DNA from: JABMRF01 sp964434235
GTDB taxonomy: Bacteria > Patescibacteriota > Patescibacteriia > UBA11705 > JABHMO01
Length of the DNA stretch: 64,000 nucleotides
Assembly (NCBI GenBank): GCA_964434235.1
Contig: CAYSUN010000001.1
Span: forward strand, 1-64,000
Reading direction: 5' to 3'
The first letter of the stretch is position 1. Each line of letters begins with the position of its first letter. Positions 26,000 to 34,598 of the stretch are shown in pieces. The position numbers and the translations under genes were made by a program. The notes beneath the pieces were generated by a model. That model worked only from the letters and a program-made list of their open reading frames with translations, was not told the DNA's origin and made no database searches.

Positions 26000-27907
26000 A
26001 TGTTTAAACCCAATGATGTCAAGAAAAAACCAGTTTCTTCTGAGATACCAATTCCTAAATTAGAAATACTTAACGAAACTGCTTCTATTAAAAATGAGGA
26101 AGTAAAAGCTTCAAAACAAAAAGAAGTTTTGGAACAAGAAAAAACGTATCGTAAGGGAATAACTTCGGTTTTGGATATAGTTGCTCCGGCTGCGTTTGAA
26201 GTAAATCCTGATCATGTTCGAATTGGCGGACTTTTTGCTAGAACTCTTTTTGTCATGACTTATCCAAGATATATTAACGTTGGTTGGTTTTCTCCAGTTA
26301 TAAACTATAACGCAACTTTGGATATTAGCATGTTTTTTTATCCAATTGAGGCTGGTGTAGTTTTGAAACAATTAAAAAATAAAGTTGGTATTTTAACAGC
26401 CCAGTTAACTTCAGATTCAGAAAAAGGAGCTCCTCGTGATCCACTTAGAGAAACAGCCCTTCAAGATATTGAGCAACTTCGAGATGATATTACTCAGGGT
26501 ACTGAAAAGTTTTTTCAATATGCGTTATATGTAACTTTGTATGAAAAAACTATTAGTGAGTTGGATGTTTTAACTGAAGACGTTGAAACTGTACTGGGAA
26601 CAAGGTCAATAATTTCTAAACGGGTATTTTATCAAGCAGAGCAAGGCTTTAATTCAACAATTCCTATTTCTAATGATGAATTAATGATAACTGCTAATCT
26701 TAATTCTTCCCCAATTGCTGCTTCATTCCCATTTATGTCCTCGGAGCTTACTTCTGATGATGGAGTTTTATTTGGTATTAATCGACATAATAACAGTTTA
26801 ATTTTGTTCGATCGATTTTCTTTGCAAAATGCTAATGCCTGTGTGTTCGCTACTTCTGGAGCTGGTAAAAGTTATACTATAAAACTGGAAATTTTGCGGA
26901 GTATGATGCTTGGAACAGATGTGATTATTATTGATCCAGAAAGAGAATATAAAAATTTGAATGACGCGGTTGGTGGAACTTATGTAAATATTTCCTTGAA
27001 TTCTGATAGTAAAATTAATCCTTTTGATTTACCTCGAAAAATGGGTGATATGTCGGCGGCTGATGTTATCCGAAGTGCAGTCATTACTTTGAAAGGTTTA
27101 ATGCGAATTATGCTTGGAAAAATGACTTTTCAAGAAGATTCTATTATGGATAGAGCTTTAATTGAAACTTATGCTAAAAAAGATATTACTGGTGAATCTG
27201 ATCTAACCACAATCGAACCACCAATTATGCAGGATTTGTATGATGTTCTTGATGGAATGGATGGTGGAGCTGATTTAGCTTTACGTTTGAAAAAATATAC
27301 TTCGGGAACATTTTCTGGTTTATTTAATTCACCGACTAATGTAGACATGGCCAATCAATTAGTTTGTTTTAGTGTGCGTGACTTGGAAGATGAACTTCGA
27401 CCAATGGCAATTTATAACATTGTTAATTATATTTGGAATGTAGTTCGATCGGAAGTAAAAAAGAGAATTTTGGTAATTGATGAAGCTTGGTGGTTATTGC
27501 AACATGAAGATTCAGCAAAATTTATTCACGCTTTAGTAAAAAGATGTCGTAAATATTATTTGGGAGTTACAACTATTACACAGGATGTAAATGATTTTCT
27601 TTTGTCTCAATATGGTCAAGCGATTGTAACAAATTCAGCTTTGAAAATTTTGTTAAAACAAGCTCCTTCAGCTATGGATTTGATTCAAAAAACTTTTCAA
27701 TTAACTGAAGGTGAAAAATATTTACTTTTAGAATGTAATGTTGGTGAAGGAATTTTCTTTGCTGGTAGTCGTCATGCTGCGATGAAAGTTGTGGCTTCTC
27801 CGCTTGAAGATAGAATGATTACAACTGATCCTCGACAGTTGTTAGCACAGGAAAAACAGAGAGAAGAAGAAGAGGCTAAGGAAGCTGAAAGAGAAAATAC
27901 AGTTTGA
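26000..27907 (+). CDS. virB4: VirB4-type secretion ATPase
   Basis: 635 aa hexameric ATPase that powers type IV secretion or pilus assembly at the inner membrane. Walker A is ATSGAGKSYT (~288-297), Walker B with the following acidic residue is RILVIDEAWWLL (~488-499), and the downstream RCRKYYLGVTTITQDVNDFL block and C-terminal LLLECNVGEGIFFAGSRH fit VirB4/TraC. Residues 1-50 are a Lys/Glu-rich disordered lead and the usual N-terminal domain is mostly supplied by the preceding gene. A TATAAT (25989-25994) lies only 5 bases before the ATG. The gene ends the operon; a 650-base repeat region follows. Confidence 0.93.
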   Translation: MFKPNDVKKKPVSSEIPIPKLEILNETASIKNEEVKASKQKEVLEQEKTYRKGITSVLDIVAPAAFEVNPDHVRIGGLFARTLFVMTYPRYINVGWFSPVINYNATLDISMFFYPIEAGVVLKQLKNKVGILTAQLTSDSEKGAPRDPLRETALQDIEQLRDDITQGTEKFFQYALYVTLYEKTISELDVLTEDVETVLGTRSIISKRVFYQAEQGFNSTIPISNDELMITANLNSSPIAASFPFMSSELTSDDGVLFGINRHNNSLILFDRFSLQNANACVFATSGAGKSYTIKLEILRSMMLGTDVIIIDPEREYKNLNDAVGGTYVNISLNSDSKINPFDLPRKMGDMSAADVIRSAVITLKGLMRIMLGKMTFQEDSIMDRALIETYAKKDITGESDLTTIEPPIMQDLYDVLDGMDGGADLALRLKKYTSGTFSGLFNSPTNVDMANQLVCFSVRDLEDELRPMAIYNIVNYIWNVVRSEVKKRILVIDEAWWLLQHEDSAKFIHALVKRCRKYYLGVTTITQDVNDFLLSQYGQAIVTNSALKILLKQAPSAMDLIQKTFQLTEGEKYLLLECNVGEGIFFAGSRHAAMKVVASPLEDRMITTDPRQLLAQEKQREEEEAKEAERENTV

Positions 27908-28153
27908 AAACAAAAAAACACTTAATCACTAAAACAAGAAATCAATAAAACATAAAAACAAGAAAACAAGGAAAAGAAAGATTCAAGTAACAAGCAAAAC
28001 AGAACACGGAACACAAAACACGGAACATTAATCATAGAACATAGATCATAGAACAAACACTTAAGATGGTTTAGCACTGCCAACTCTTACCGCATCCCTT
28101 TAGGGTGCGTAGAACTTAAAACAAGGTTAAAAAGGCAGTAAAACCACTCCCTA

Positions 28154-28193
28154 CCTGTCTATCGGTTTACATGCCGGAGGTATGCAGGCAGGC
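28154..28193. repeat. 40-bp REP-like palindrome, copy C
   Basis: Left arm degenerate (CCTGTCTAT), core CGGTTTACATGCCGGAGG intact, right arm GCAGGCAGG (28184-28192) intact. Same orientation as the other copies. Confidence 0.85.
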
Positions 28194-28392
28194 GTAATAA
28201 ACACTTAAGCTGGTTTATTGCTTACTGTTTAACATTTAATGTTTAATATTTATTTACTTAATACTTAATCATAGAACATAGAATATAGATCATAGAGCAT
28301 CAAATCAATAAATCATTTAAACACTTAATCACTAAAACAAGAAGTCAAGGAAAAGAAAGATCCAAGTAACAAGAAAAATTTAATACTTACTA

Positions 28393-28432
28393 CCTGCCTG
28401 CCGGTTTACGTGCCGGAGGTGTGCAGGCAGGC
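28393..28432. repeat. 40-bp REP-like palindrome, copy D
   Basis: Arms CCTGCCTGC (28393-28401) and GCAGGCAGG (28423-28431) are perfect inverted repeats; the core differs from copy A at two positions. Confidence 0.85.
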
Positions 28433-28555
28433 TTAACACTTACTTTTTACTTTTAACTTTTAATTTTTAACTTTTTCAATTTACTGTTTATTTACTTAAC
28501 ACTTAATACTTAACACTTAACACTTACTTTTAACTTTTAACTTGTAACTTTTAAT

Positions 28556-29134
28556 ATGGAACAAAGAAAAAAAATTATATTAATCATTGTCGTTGGTGTT
28601 TTGATTATAGCGGGAATTATAACTTGGTTTGTAATTTCTGAAAAAAAAGCTAATTCAACATCAACGGAAACTGATACTGTTGCTACTCTTTCGGGTAAAC
28701 CAGTTGATGAAAAAAAAGCAATTGTGGCAGTAGCACCAACTCAAAAAGAAAAAGTGGAAGTTTCAGTTAAATCAGTTGTTACAACTTTTGTTGAGAGATT
28801 TGGAAGTTTTTCCAATCATGCTAATTTCTTTTCAGTCGAAGATATTGTACCAATGATGACAAGTTCTATGGCTAGTTGGGTACAAAATACTTATTTGCCA
28901 ACATTAAGAAGAGAGTATGATCCACAAGGTTTTTATTATAGTGTACAAACAACTGCTCCTGTTGTGAGAATTTTGAAAGAAGAAGGTAATTATATGGAGA
29001 TAATGGTAGAAACCCAAAGAGTTGAAGATAGAGAAGGACAAAAACAAAATTTTAATCAAGCTATTAAAATAGATTTAGTTAAAAGTGGTGAGGAGTGGCT
29101 AGTTGATGGAGCATTTTGGCAAAAACAAGAATAA
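28556..29134 (+). CDS. Single-pass membrane protein, possibly VirB8/TcpC-like
   Basis: 192 aa. One N-terminal membrane helix (residues 7-26) leads into a Ser/Thr/Lys linker and an extracytoplasmic domain (~70-190) of helix-helix-then-strands order: SVVTTFVERFGSFSNHANFF, a helical middle, then strands around GFYYSVQTTAPVVRILK and NFNQAIKIDLVKSGEEWLVD. This order and size are those of NTF2-like domains such as VirB8/TcpC, which are core parts of type IV secretion systems. The nearby VirB4 operon strengthens the idea, but sequence identity is not obvious, so this is inference. Confidence 0.55.
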   Translation: MEQRKKIILIIVVGVLIIAGIITWFVISEKKANSTSTETDTVATLSGKPVDEKKAIVAVAPTQKEKVEVSVKSVVTTFVERFGSFSNHANFFSVEDIVPMMTSSMASWVQNTYLPTLRREYDPQGFYYSVQTTAPVVRILKEEGNYMEIMVETQRVEDREGQKQNFNQAIKIDLVKSGEEWLVDGAFWQKQE

Positions 29135-29831
29135 ACTAAAACGGCTATTCGAAAAAGTACTCAGTTATATTTTCCCAATTGAGTGTGTTAGCTGTCAAAA
29201 AGAGGGGGAGTATATTTGCTCCGCCTGTTTTGCTCAAATAAAACTGATTGAAAACTTTAGTTGTTTTATATGCAATCAAGGATCATTTGCCAAAGGTATT
29301 TGTCCCAAGTGTGAAGAAACCACTAGCATAGATCAAATAATTGTGGCTACAACTTATCAAGATAATATTGTTGGTAAGCTGGTTGAACAATTTAAGTACA
29401 ATTATTTAGAAGATACCAAATATCTACTTAGTCGAGTCTTGATAAAACAAATTGAACAGAAAGAATTAACTAATGTTTTGCGTAATAAAGTTTTAGTACC
29501 AGTGCCTTTGCACAAAAAAAGATTAGCGGAAAGAGGGTTTAATCAAGCGGAAGAATTAGCTAAATTATTAGCAGTTAAGTTTGATTCTCAGGTTAATACT
29601 ACAATTGTGAGGAGAGTTGCTAACACAAAACAACAAGCAAAATTGAACAGAAAACAACGTTTGCAAAATCTTATAAATGCTTTTAGAATAGATAGTGAAG
29701 GCAGTTGGCCTGAAGAAGTAATTCTCATAGACGATGTTTTAACTACGGGTACAACATTTACTGAGTTATGTAAATGTCTTAAGAAAAATGGTGTTAAAAA
29801 AGTTGTTTGTATTGCTATTTGTCATGGATAA
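29103..29831 (+). CDS. comFC: ComFC-type phosphoribosyltransferase-like protein
   Basis: 242 aa ComF family protein, associated with DNA uptake in other bacteria though its reaction is unclear. A zinc-ribbon N-terminus carries cysteine pairs at ~28/31, 39/42, 54/57 and 67/70. The PRTase domain has VPVPLHKKRLAERGFNQAEE (~137-156) and the PRPP loop VILIDDVLTTGTT (~206-218). Its start overlaps the previous gene by 32 bases; the first two codons are both ATG. It overlaps the murG region at its 3' end, so the genes are co-transcribed. Confidence 0.85.
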   Translation: MMEHFGKNKNKLKRLFEKVLSYIFPIECVSCQKEGEYICSACFAQIKLIENFSCFICNQGSFAKGICPKCEETTSIDQIIVATTYQDNIVGKLVEQFKYNYLEDTKYLLSRVLIKQIEQKELTNVLRNKVLVPVPLHKKRLAERGFNQAEELAKLLAVKFDSQVNTTIVRRVANTKQQAKLNRKQRLQNLINAFRIDSEGSWPEEVILIDDVLTTGTTFTELCKCLKKNGVKKVVCIAICHG

Positions 29832-29835
29832 TAAT

Positions 29836-30945
29836 ATGGAAAAAAATCAAAAAAAAGTAAAAATTTTATTAAGCGGAGGAGGTACAATTGGTTCAGTCAG
29901 TCCGCTAATTGCTATAAAGCAAGAATTAGATAAACAGCAAATCCAAGCTGAGTATCTTTGGATTGGGACGGAAAACGGCATAGAAAAAGATATTGTTAGT
30001 AAACAGAATATTGAATTTAAATCTATAAATTCAGGTAAGTTAAGAAGATATTTCTCAGTTAAAAATTTTTTAGCACCGTGGCATACTTTTGTTGGTATTA
30101 TCCAAGCTTTGAGAATTATAAATAAATTTAAACCAGATATAATTTTAACTGCTGGAAGTTTTGTTTGTGTGCCAGTGGCTATTGCTGGTTGGTTATCTAG
30201 AAAAATAGTTGTTGTTCATCAGCAAGATTTAAAAATAGGTTTGGCTAACAAATTGATGGTGCCTTTTGCTAAGCAAATAACTGTGACATTTGAAAAGTCA
30301 ATTAAGGATTATAAAGCTAAGAAAGTAGTTTGGACTGGTAATCCTGTTCGGCAAGAACTTTTTTCTGGTGATATTGAGCAGGGGCGTGCTATGTTCAATT
30401 TAGAAGCTGAATTACCAACATTATTAGTTATTGGTGGCAGCTTAGGTTCAGAAATAATAAATAAAACAGTTTTTTCTAGTGTGCCTGAACTAATTAAGAC
30501 AATGCAAATCATTCATATTACAGGCAAAGGTCAAGTGATTGAATGGGTAGATAAAGAAAAATTTGGAACTAATGTTACGAGATATCATTCTCAAGAATAT
30601 CTTTATGATGAATTGGTTCATGCTTATGCAGTAGCTGATTTGGTTGTTTGTCGAGCGGGTATGTCTACGATGACAGAGTTGTCAGCCTTGAACAAACCGA
30701 TGGTTGTTATCCCGATTCCAGATAATCAACAAGAAGAAAATGCCCAATTTTTTGATAGTAAAAATGCAATCATTTTGCTAGAACAAAAATCTTTAACTGA
30801 AGATCAGTTTATTACCATTGTGCAAGGTTTATTTAATAATCCAAATAGTTTAGCTCGATTGAAAAATAATTTAAAAAGTGTAATGTTGCCAGATGCCAAT
30901 ATTCGATATTCACAGCTGATTAAGGAATTGTTAAAAATAAATTAA
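29836..30945 (+). CDS. murG: MurG-like UDP-GlcNAc transferase (lipid II synthesis)
   Basis: Peripheral membrane GT-B glycosyltransferase that adds GlcNAc to lipid I. From this ATG the protein starts MEKNQKKVKILLSGGG. The UDP-site motifs are visible: GGSLGS (matching GGSQGA) and RAGMSTMTELSALNKPMVVIP with the following DNQQEENAQFF. The N-terminal motif reads GGGTIGSVSPLIA where MurG normally has GGTGGHIxPALA, so the His is replaced by Ser. The frame is open from 29788, but that start would overlap comFC by 44 bases; an ATG at 29824 is also possible. Divergent but convincing. Confidence 0.85.
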   Translation: MEKNQKKVKILLSGGGTIGSVSPLIAIKQELDKQQIQAEYLWIGTENGIEKDIVSKQNIEFKSINSGKLRRYFSVKNFLAPWHTFVGIIQALRIINKFKPDIILTAGSFVCVPVAIAGWLSRKIVVVHQQDLKIGLANKLMVPFAKQITVTFEKSIKDYKAKKVVWTGNPVRQELFSGDIEQGRAMFNLEAELPTLLVIGGSLGSEIINKTVFSSVPELIKTMQIIHITGKGQVIEWVDKEKFGTNVTRYHSQEYLYDELVHAYAVADLVVCRAGMSTMTELSALNKPMVVIPIPDNQQEENAQFFDSKNAIILLEQKSLTEDQFITIVQGLFNNPNSLARLKNNLKSVMLPDANIRYSQLIKELLKIN

Positions 30946-30955
30946 AATTATTAAT

Positions 30956-31588
30956 ATGAAAAATGATTTAGGTTTAGAATTGCGTGAGCAAGAAAAAATC
31001 ATCAGAGTTGTAAATCATCACTTGATTGTGATTGTTCCACACGTTGTAATCTCTTTTTTAATATTAATTTTAAATTTTTTCTTAATGTATTATTTGTTCA
31101 TTCAGGGTTGGTGGGGTGCGGTTTTGTTTTTTGCTATAGTTTTGTCAGTTTTGTTTTACATGGTGAGGTTGGTTTTCTTGTATAAAAAAAATAAATTTGT
31201 TATTACCAATCAACGAATTATAGATTTTGAGCAGGTTGGTTTTTTTGAAAAATTTATTAATGAATTTACGTATGCAAAAGTTGATAAAGCCTCAGCCGTT
31301 GTTAAAGGAATTGGTGGCGCTTTATTCAAATATGGTAATTTAAAATTAAATTTAATTGAAGACCTTGGTCCATTTGAATTGTACAAAGTTCCAAGACCAA
31401 TAGAATTACAAGAATTAATTAATAGTCAATTAGCCACTTCTGAAGAAAAGAAAGGAATTGAGCCTAGTGCTGAGCCTGTCAGTTTAGTTATGGCGGAAAT
31501 AAACATGCTTGGTCGGTCAGAAAAAATTCAAATTTATAAAAAATTAAAAGCTGAATTATTAGCTGAAAAGCAAAAAAATGAATTTTAA
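30956..31588 (+). CDS. Membrane protein with bacterial PH (bPH2-like) domain
   Basis: 210 aa. Two membrane helices (~25-75) are followed by a PH-like beta domain beginning KNKFVITNQRIIDFEQVGFFEKFINEF, the typical bPH2/YdbT pattern, up to ~150. The C-terminal 50 residues are hydrophilic and helical. The role of such proteins is mostly unknown. It starts 10 bases after murG, so it is in the same transcript. Near residues 167-180 the DNA (GAGCCTAGTGCTGAGCCTGT) resembles part of a palindromic repeat type seen in other bacteria, a possible in-frame insertion that I cannot confirm. Confidence 0.7.
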   Translation: MKNDLGLELREQEKIIRVVNHHLIVIVPHVVISFLILILNFFLMYYLFIQGWWGAVLFFAIVLSVLFYMVRLVFLYKKNKFVITNQRIIDFEQVGFFEKFINEFTYAKVDKASAVVKGIGGALFKYGNLKLNLIEDLGPFELYKVPRPIELQELINSQLATSEEKKGIEPSAEPVSLVMAEINMLGRSEKIQIYKKLKAELLAEKQKNEF

Positions 31589-31615
31589 CTTCGAAAATAA
31601 ATGTGCTATAATCAT

Positions 31616-32032
31616 ATGGTAGGAAAATCAAGGGAAAAAATAAAACATAGTCTTTTTTCTCGGTTTTTTGTGGTATTGGTAATTTTAGTGTCAATATTGT
31701 TAATTTTTGGTATTGCTCGGGAATATATGAGTAGAAATGAACTTGATAATGAAATTAACCAATTAGAAGATGAGTTACAAAGGTTAAAAGTACAAAAAAA
31801 AGATTTTTTAAGTTCAATAGAGTCATATGATAGCGATTTTTTTGTGGAGCAAGAAGCTAGGACAAAGTTCGATATGAAAAAACCTAATGAACAAGTAGTT
31901 ATTATTCCGATCAGTGGTATTGTTAATAATCAAGATAATAATTCAGATGTTTTAGATAGTAATAAACAAATGGACCAAAATCAATTAAATATTATGCAGT
32001 GGTGGCAATATTTCTTTGGTATAAAGTCTTAA
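31616..32032 (+). CDS. FtsB/DivIC-like septum formation initiator
   Basis: A small bitopic division protein: one membrane helix (~residues 13-36), a coiled coil right after it (ELDNEINQLEDELQRLKVQK) and a short region ending EARTKFDMKKPNEQVVII, the usual FtsB/DivIC pattern. It would join FtsL and FtsQ at the septum. The frame is open from an ATG at 31601, but the ATG at 31616 gives the more typical short lead. A TATAAT (31607-31612) lies 3 bases before it. The downstream genes are all envelope or division genes. Confidence 0.78.
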   Translation: MVGKSREKIKHSLFSRFFVVLVILVSILLIFGIAREYMSRNELDNEINQLEDELQRLKVQKKDFLSSIESYDSDFFVEQEARTKFDMKKPNEQVVIIPISGIVNNQDNNSDVLDSNKQMDQNQLNIMQWWQYFFGIKS

Positions 32033-32105
32033 TAAATCATATTTGGAATTAACTAATTTAAGTATTTTAATAAATAGATTAGTTGATTACACTTAATTAA
32101 TTTTT

Positions 32106-33122
32106 ATGGAAAGCACAGAGAAAAAAGGGAAAAAACTGGAGGGTCTTTTTCTTAAAATTAAAAAAAATATTAAAAAACCGAGTCGAATGGTAATCGCCAT
32201 TATTGTTAGTAGTTTAGTTGTTGTTTTTTGTTTTTTGGGTATCGTTGGTTTAGGTGCATATCGATATGATTGGAATAATAAATTTGTAAAAACAATAACC
32301 AAAGCCTTACCTTTCCCAGCTGCGATTGTAGATGGCTCAGTTATAAAACTTTCTGATTGGAAATATGAGGTTGAAGGTGTGATGTTTTATTCTGAACAAC
32401 GACTTGATGGTGTTGTCAAGGCTGATGTAGAAAAAGAAGTAATGGATAAGATGATAATGGAGAAAATTTTAGAAAAAATGGCGAAAGGTTATGGTGTAAA
32501 AGTTACAGACGAAGATATCGGTGAACAATTAGTGGTATTGGCAGAGCAAGTTGGTGGTATGGAAGAATTAGAAAATGTTGCTAAGGAATATTTTAATTGG
32601 GATCTTGAAACTTTTAAACAAAAAATTCTTCGACCTGAAACATTACGAATGAAATTAATTGAAAAAATATCAACATCTGATAGAGCAAGAAAACAAGCTA
32701 AAGTTAAAGCAGACAAGGTATTAGCTGAAGTAAAAAGTGGCGATAAGGATTTTGCTGATTTAGCAGAAGAATATAGCGATGATACAGGTTCAGCTGCAGT
32801 TGGTGGAGATCTAGGTTATTTTCCACGTGGTGTAATGGTTCAAGAGTTTGAGGATGTAGCTTTTTCTTTGGGCGTTGGCGATGTTAGTGATTTAGTTTTA
32901 ACTGATTTCGGTTATCATATAATTAAGGTTAATGATCATATTTATCCAGAAGATGTCGTGGGAATTGACGATGGACAAACTGATGAAGACTTGGCTAATA
33001 CAACTCAAGAAGAAGTTAGTGCTCAACATATTCTAATTTCAACCAAAGGTTATGATGATATACTTGCTGAGTTTGAAGAAAATGCTCGAGTTCATAAATT
33101 CGTAGCTTTGGATAGTGAATAA
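32106..33122 (+). CDS. Membrane-anchored parvulin-type peptidyl-prolyl isomerase
   Basis: 338 aa PrsA/SurA-like foldase. N-terminal membrane helix at ~28-51, a SurA-like helical chaperone part (~75-195), then the parvulin domain (~200-285) with KSGDKDFADLAEEYSDDTGS, GGDLGYFPRG, FEDVAFSLGVGDVSDLV and DFGYHIIKV, all hallmark segments. The enzyme would help fold exported proteins outside the membrane. It lies within the division/envelope cluster. Confidence 0.9.
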   Translation: MESTEKKGKKLEGLFLKIKKNIKKPSRMVIAIIVSSLVVVFCFLGIVGLGAYRYDWNNKFVKTITKALPFPAAIVDGSVIKLSDWKYEVEGVMFYSEQRLDGVVKADVEKEVMDKMIMEKILEKMAKGYGVKVTDEDIGEQLVVLAEQVGGMEELENVAKEYFNWDLETFKQKILRPETLRMKLIEKISTSDRARKQAKVKADKVLAEVKSGDKDFADLAEEYSDDTGSAAVGGDLGYFPRGVMVQEFEDVAFSLGVGDVSDLVLTDFGYHIIKVNDHIYPEDVVGIDDGQTDEDLANTTQEEVSAQHILISTKGYDDILAEFEENARVHKFVALDSE

Positions 33123-33143
33123 ACAATAAACATAGATGGACTT

Positions 33144-33851
33144 ATGGAGGACTTAAATCAACAACCTATTAAAGAAAATAATTCAATGAAATTTTTTTGG
33201 AAAATTGCATTGTCAGTTGCTATTACTATTATAGTAATTTCTTCTATTTTCTTTTATGTTTATCAAAAAACAATCTCAGTGTCAGACCAATTAGCTTCTG
33301 ATTTTAAGGAGCAGAATAACGTTCTTTTAGCTGAAAAAGATTCACTGTTGCAAAGTATTGCAACAAAAGAAATGGAAACAAAAGAGATAAGTGAAAAATT
33401 GTCCGAAACTAGCCTAGCTGTTCATTTACCAATCAGATTTAAATACCCTGAATTATGGAGTCTAAGTTATTATTACAATGTAACAGATGATGTTGTCAGT
33501 CCTTTTGAATTAGTTTTTAGTGATAGTAACGGAAGAGCTTATCTTAAGGTAGAATCACCGGTGCCATCTGTTGGCTTGGAACCATGGATTTTGACAGAGA
33601 AGGATGATTTGCCTGAGGGTGTTGATTATTATGAGTATGATGAAAATTTAAATATTGGTGAAATGGCTGGGGTGGAGAAAGATAGAGCCTTAATTTATCG
33701 GTATAAATACGCAGAAGATAGAACTTGTGTGCCAGCAAATGACGATGATAAGATAGGTTGGTTTTTTATGAGTTTTTCAACTTCCGCAGAAGATCCTGGT
33801 TTTTATATAAGTTTGTTTAATGAAATTGTTAAAAGTTGCCACGTCGAATAA
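33144..33851 (+). CDS. Unknown single-pass membrane protein, 235 aa
   Basis: N-terminal cytoplasmic lead (1-15), one membrane helix (~17-38), a coiled-coil-like stretch (~45-85) and an outer beta-rich domain (~90-235) beginning PIRFKYPELWSLSYYYNV, a pattern seen in PsbP-like exported domains. Two Cys residues near the end may form a disulfide. A second ATG at 33186 (MKFFWK) is also possible. It is placed between the parvulin and the DPBB protein with 3-22 base gaps, so it belongs to the same operon. Confidence 0.6.
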   Translation: MEDLNQQPIKENNSMKFFWKIALSVAITIIVISSIFFYVYQKTISVSDQLASDFKEQNNVLLAEKDSLLQSIATKEMETKEISEKLSETSLAVHLPIRFKYPELWSLSYYYNVTDDVVSPFELVFSDSNGRAYLKVESPVPSVGLEPWILTEKDDLPEGVDYYEYDENLNIGEMAGVEKDRALIYRYKYAEDRTCVPANDDDKIGWFFMSFSTSAEDPGFYISLFNEIVKSCHVE

Positions 33852-33854
33852 AGT

Positions 33855-34589
33855 ATGAAAAAATATTTTGCTTGCATTATCTTTAGCTTTTTAGTGTGTC
33901 TTAATGTTCAAGCTGAAACTTTTGTAACTGATATTTATGTTGATCAGCCAACTATTAGTAAAGGTTATACTGTCGTGAGTGAGGATGAAAATTTTCGTTT
34001 AGGAATTTATCCAGAAGTTTTAGCCAAAGAAACGAGAGTAGTAGTAAAACAATTTGACCAGAATGATTTTGTCTATCCTGAAAATTGGACTCCAATTAGT
34101 GATGTTTATGAATTTGATATTTTCAATAAACAAGCATTCCAAAACGAGAAACCTCTTATTATTAGAATTAAAACACAAAAAGCATCAACTCATTTGAAGA
34201 AAATATTTTTCTGGAATGGTGTGATTGAACAATGGGTTGAATTGCCTTCGGAAACAGCTGACCTAGAAACAATGAAATCAATTATTCATTTACCTTATGC
34301 GAAAATGGTTGTACTTGAAAATCAAGAAATATTAGGTATTGGTGATGCTAGCTGGTATGCTTATAAGGGTTGTATGTGTGCGGCTTCACCTGATTATGCC
34401 AAAGGCACAAAGTTAAAAGTTAAAGATCTTGATACAAATAAGGAAATAGTTGTGACTGTAAATGATTACGGTCCAGACAGAAGTATTTTTCCAGAGCGAA
34501 TTATTGATTTGGATAAAGTTGCATTTCAAGAATTAGGGAAATTAAGCTGTGGCGTCTTGAAAAATATATTAGTTACGGAAATAAAATAA
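33855..34589 (+). CDS. Secreted RlpA-like double-psi beta-barrel protein
   Basis: 244 aa. Signal peptide at 1-20; an unassigned beta-rich domain at ~25-155; and a C-terminal DPBB domain (~158-243) matching RlpA: DASWYAYKGCMCAASPDYAK, GTKLKVKDLDTNKEIVVTVNDYGPD and ERIIDLDKVAFQELG. The Asp of NDYGP is present, but the AAH histidine of lytic RlpA is replaced (AAS), so enzymatic activity is uncertain. Its position directly before ftsEX suggests it is a wall-acting partner of FtsEX (inference). Confidence 0.75.
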   Translation: MKKYFACIIFSFLVCLNVQAETFVTDIYVDQPTISKGYTVVSEDENFRLGIYPEVLAKETRVVVKQFDQNDFVYPENWTPISDVYEFDIFNKQAFQNEKPLIIRIKTQKASTHLKKIFFWNGVIEQWVELPSETADLETMKSIIHLPYAKMVVLENQEILGIGDASWYAYKGCMCAASPDYAKGTKLKVKDLDTNKEIVVTVNDYGPDRSIFPERIIDLDKVAFQELGKLSCGVLKNILVTEIK

Positions 34590-34598
34590 AAATAAAAT

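Larger units (their letters stand above)
27908..28555. repeat. Large intergenic repeat mosaic
   Basis: No gene is seen. The block beginning AACACTTAATCACTAAAACA occurs twice (27918 and 28320), each followed by GGAAAAGAAAGATYCAAGTA and AACAAG. TTAATCATAGAACATAGA occurs near 28028 and 28264. The GCTGGTTTATT block near 28208 matches 2082 almost exactly. Palindrome copies C and D are embedded, plus a small hairpin CGCATCCC/GGGTGCG (28091-28109). The last ~120 bases before 28556 are repeats of ACTTAACACTTAATAC and ACTTTTAACTTTTAAC. This is the densest repeat array of the window. Confidence 0.8.

Noticed and set aside
27908..28555. Possible CRISPR array in the repeat-rich gap
   Set aside because: Repeats are irregular in spacing and length, no fixed spacer size occurs, and no cas gene is in the window.
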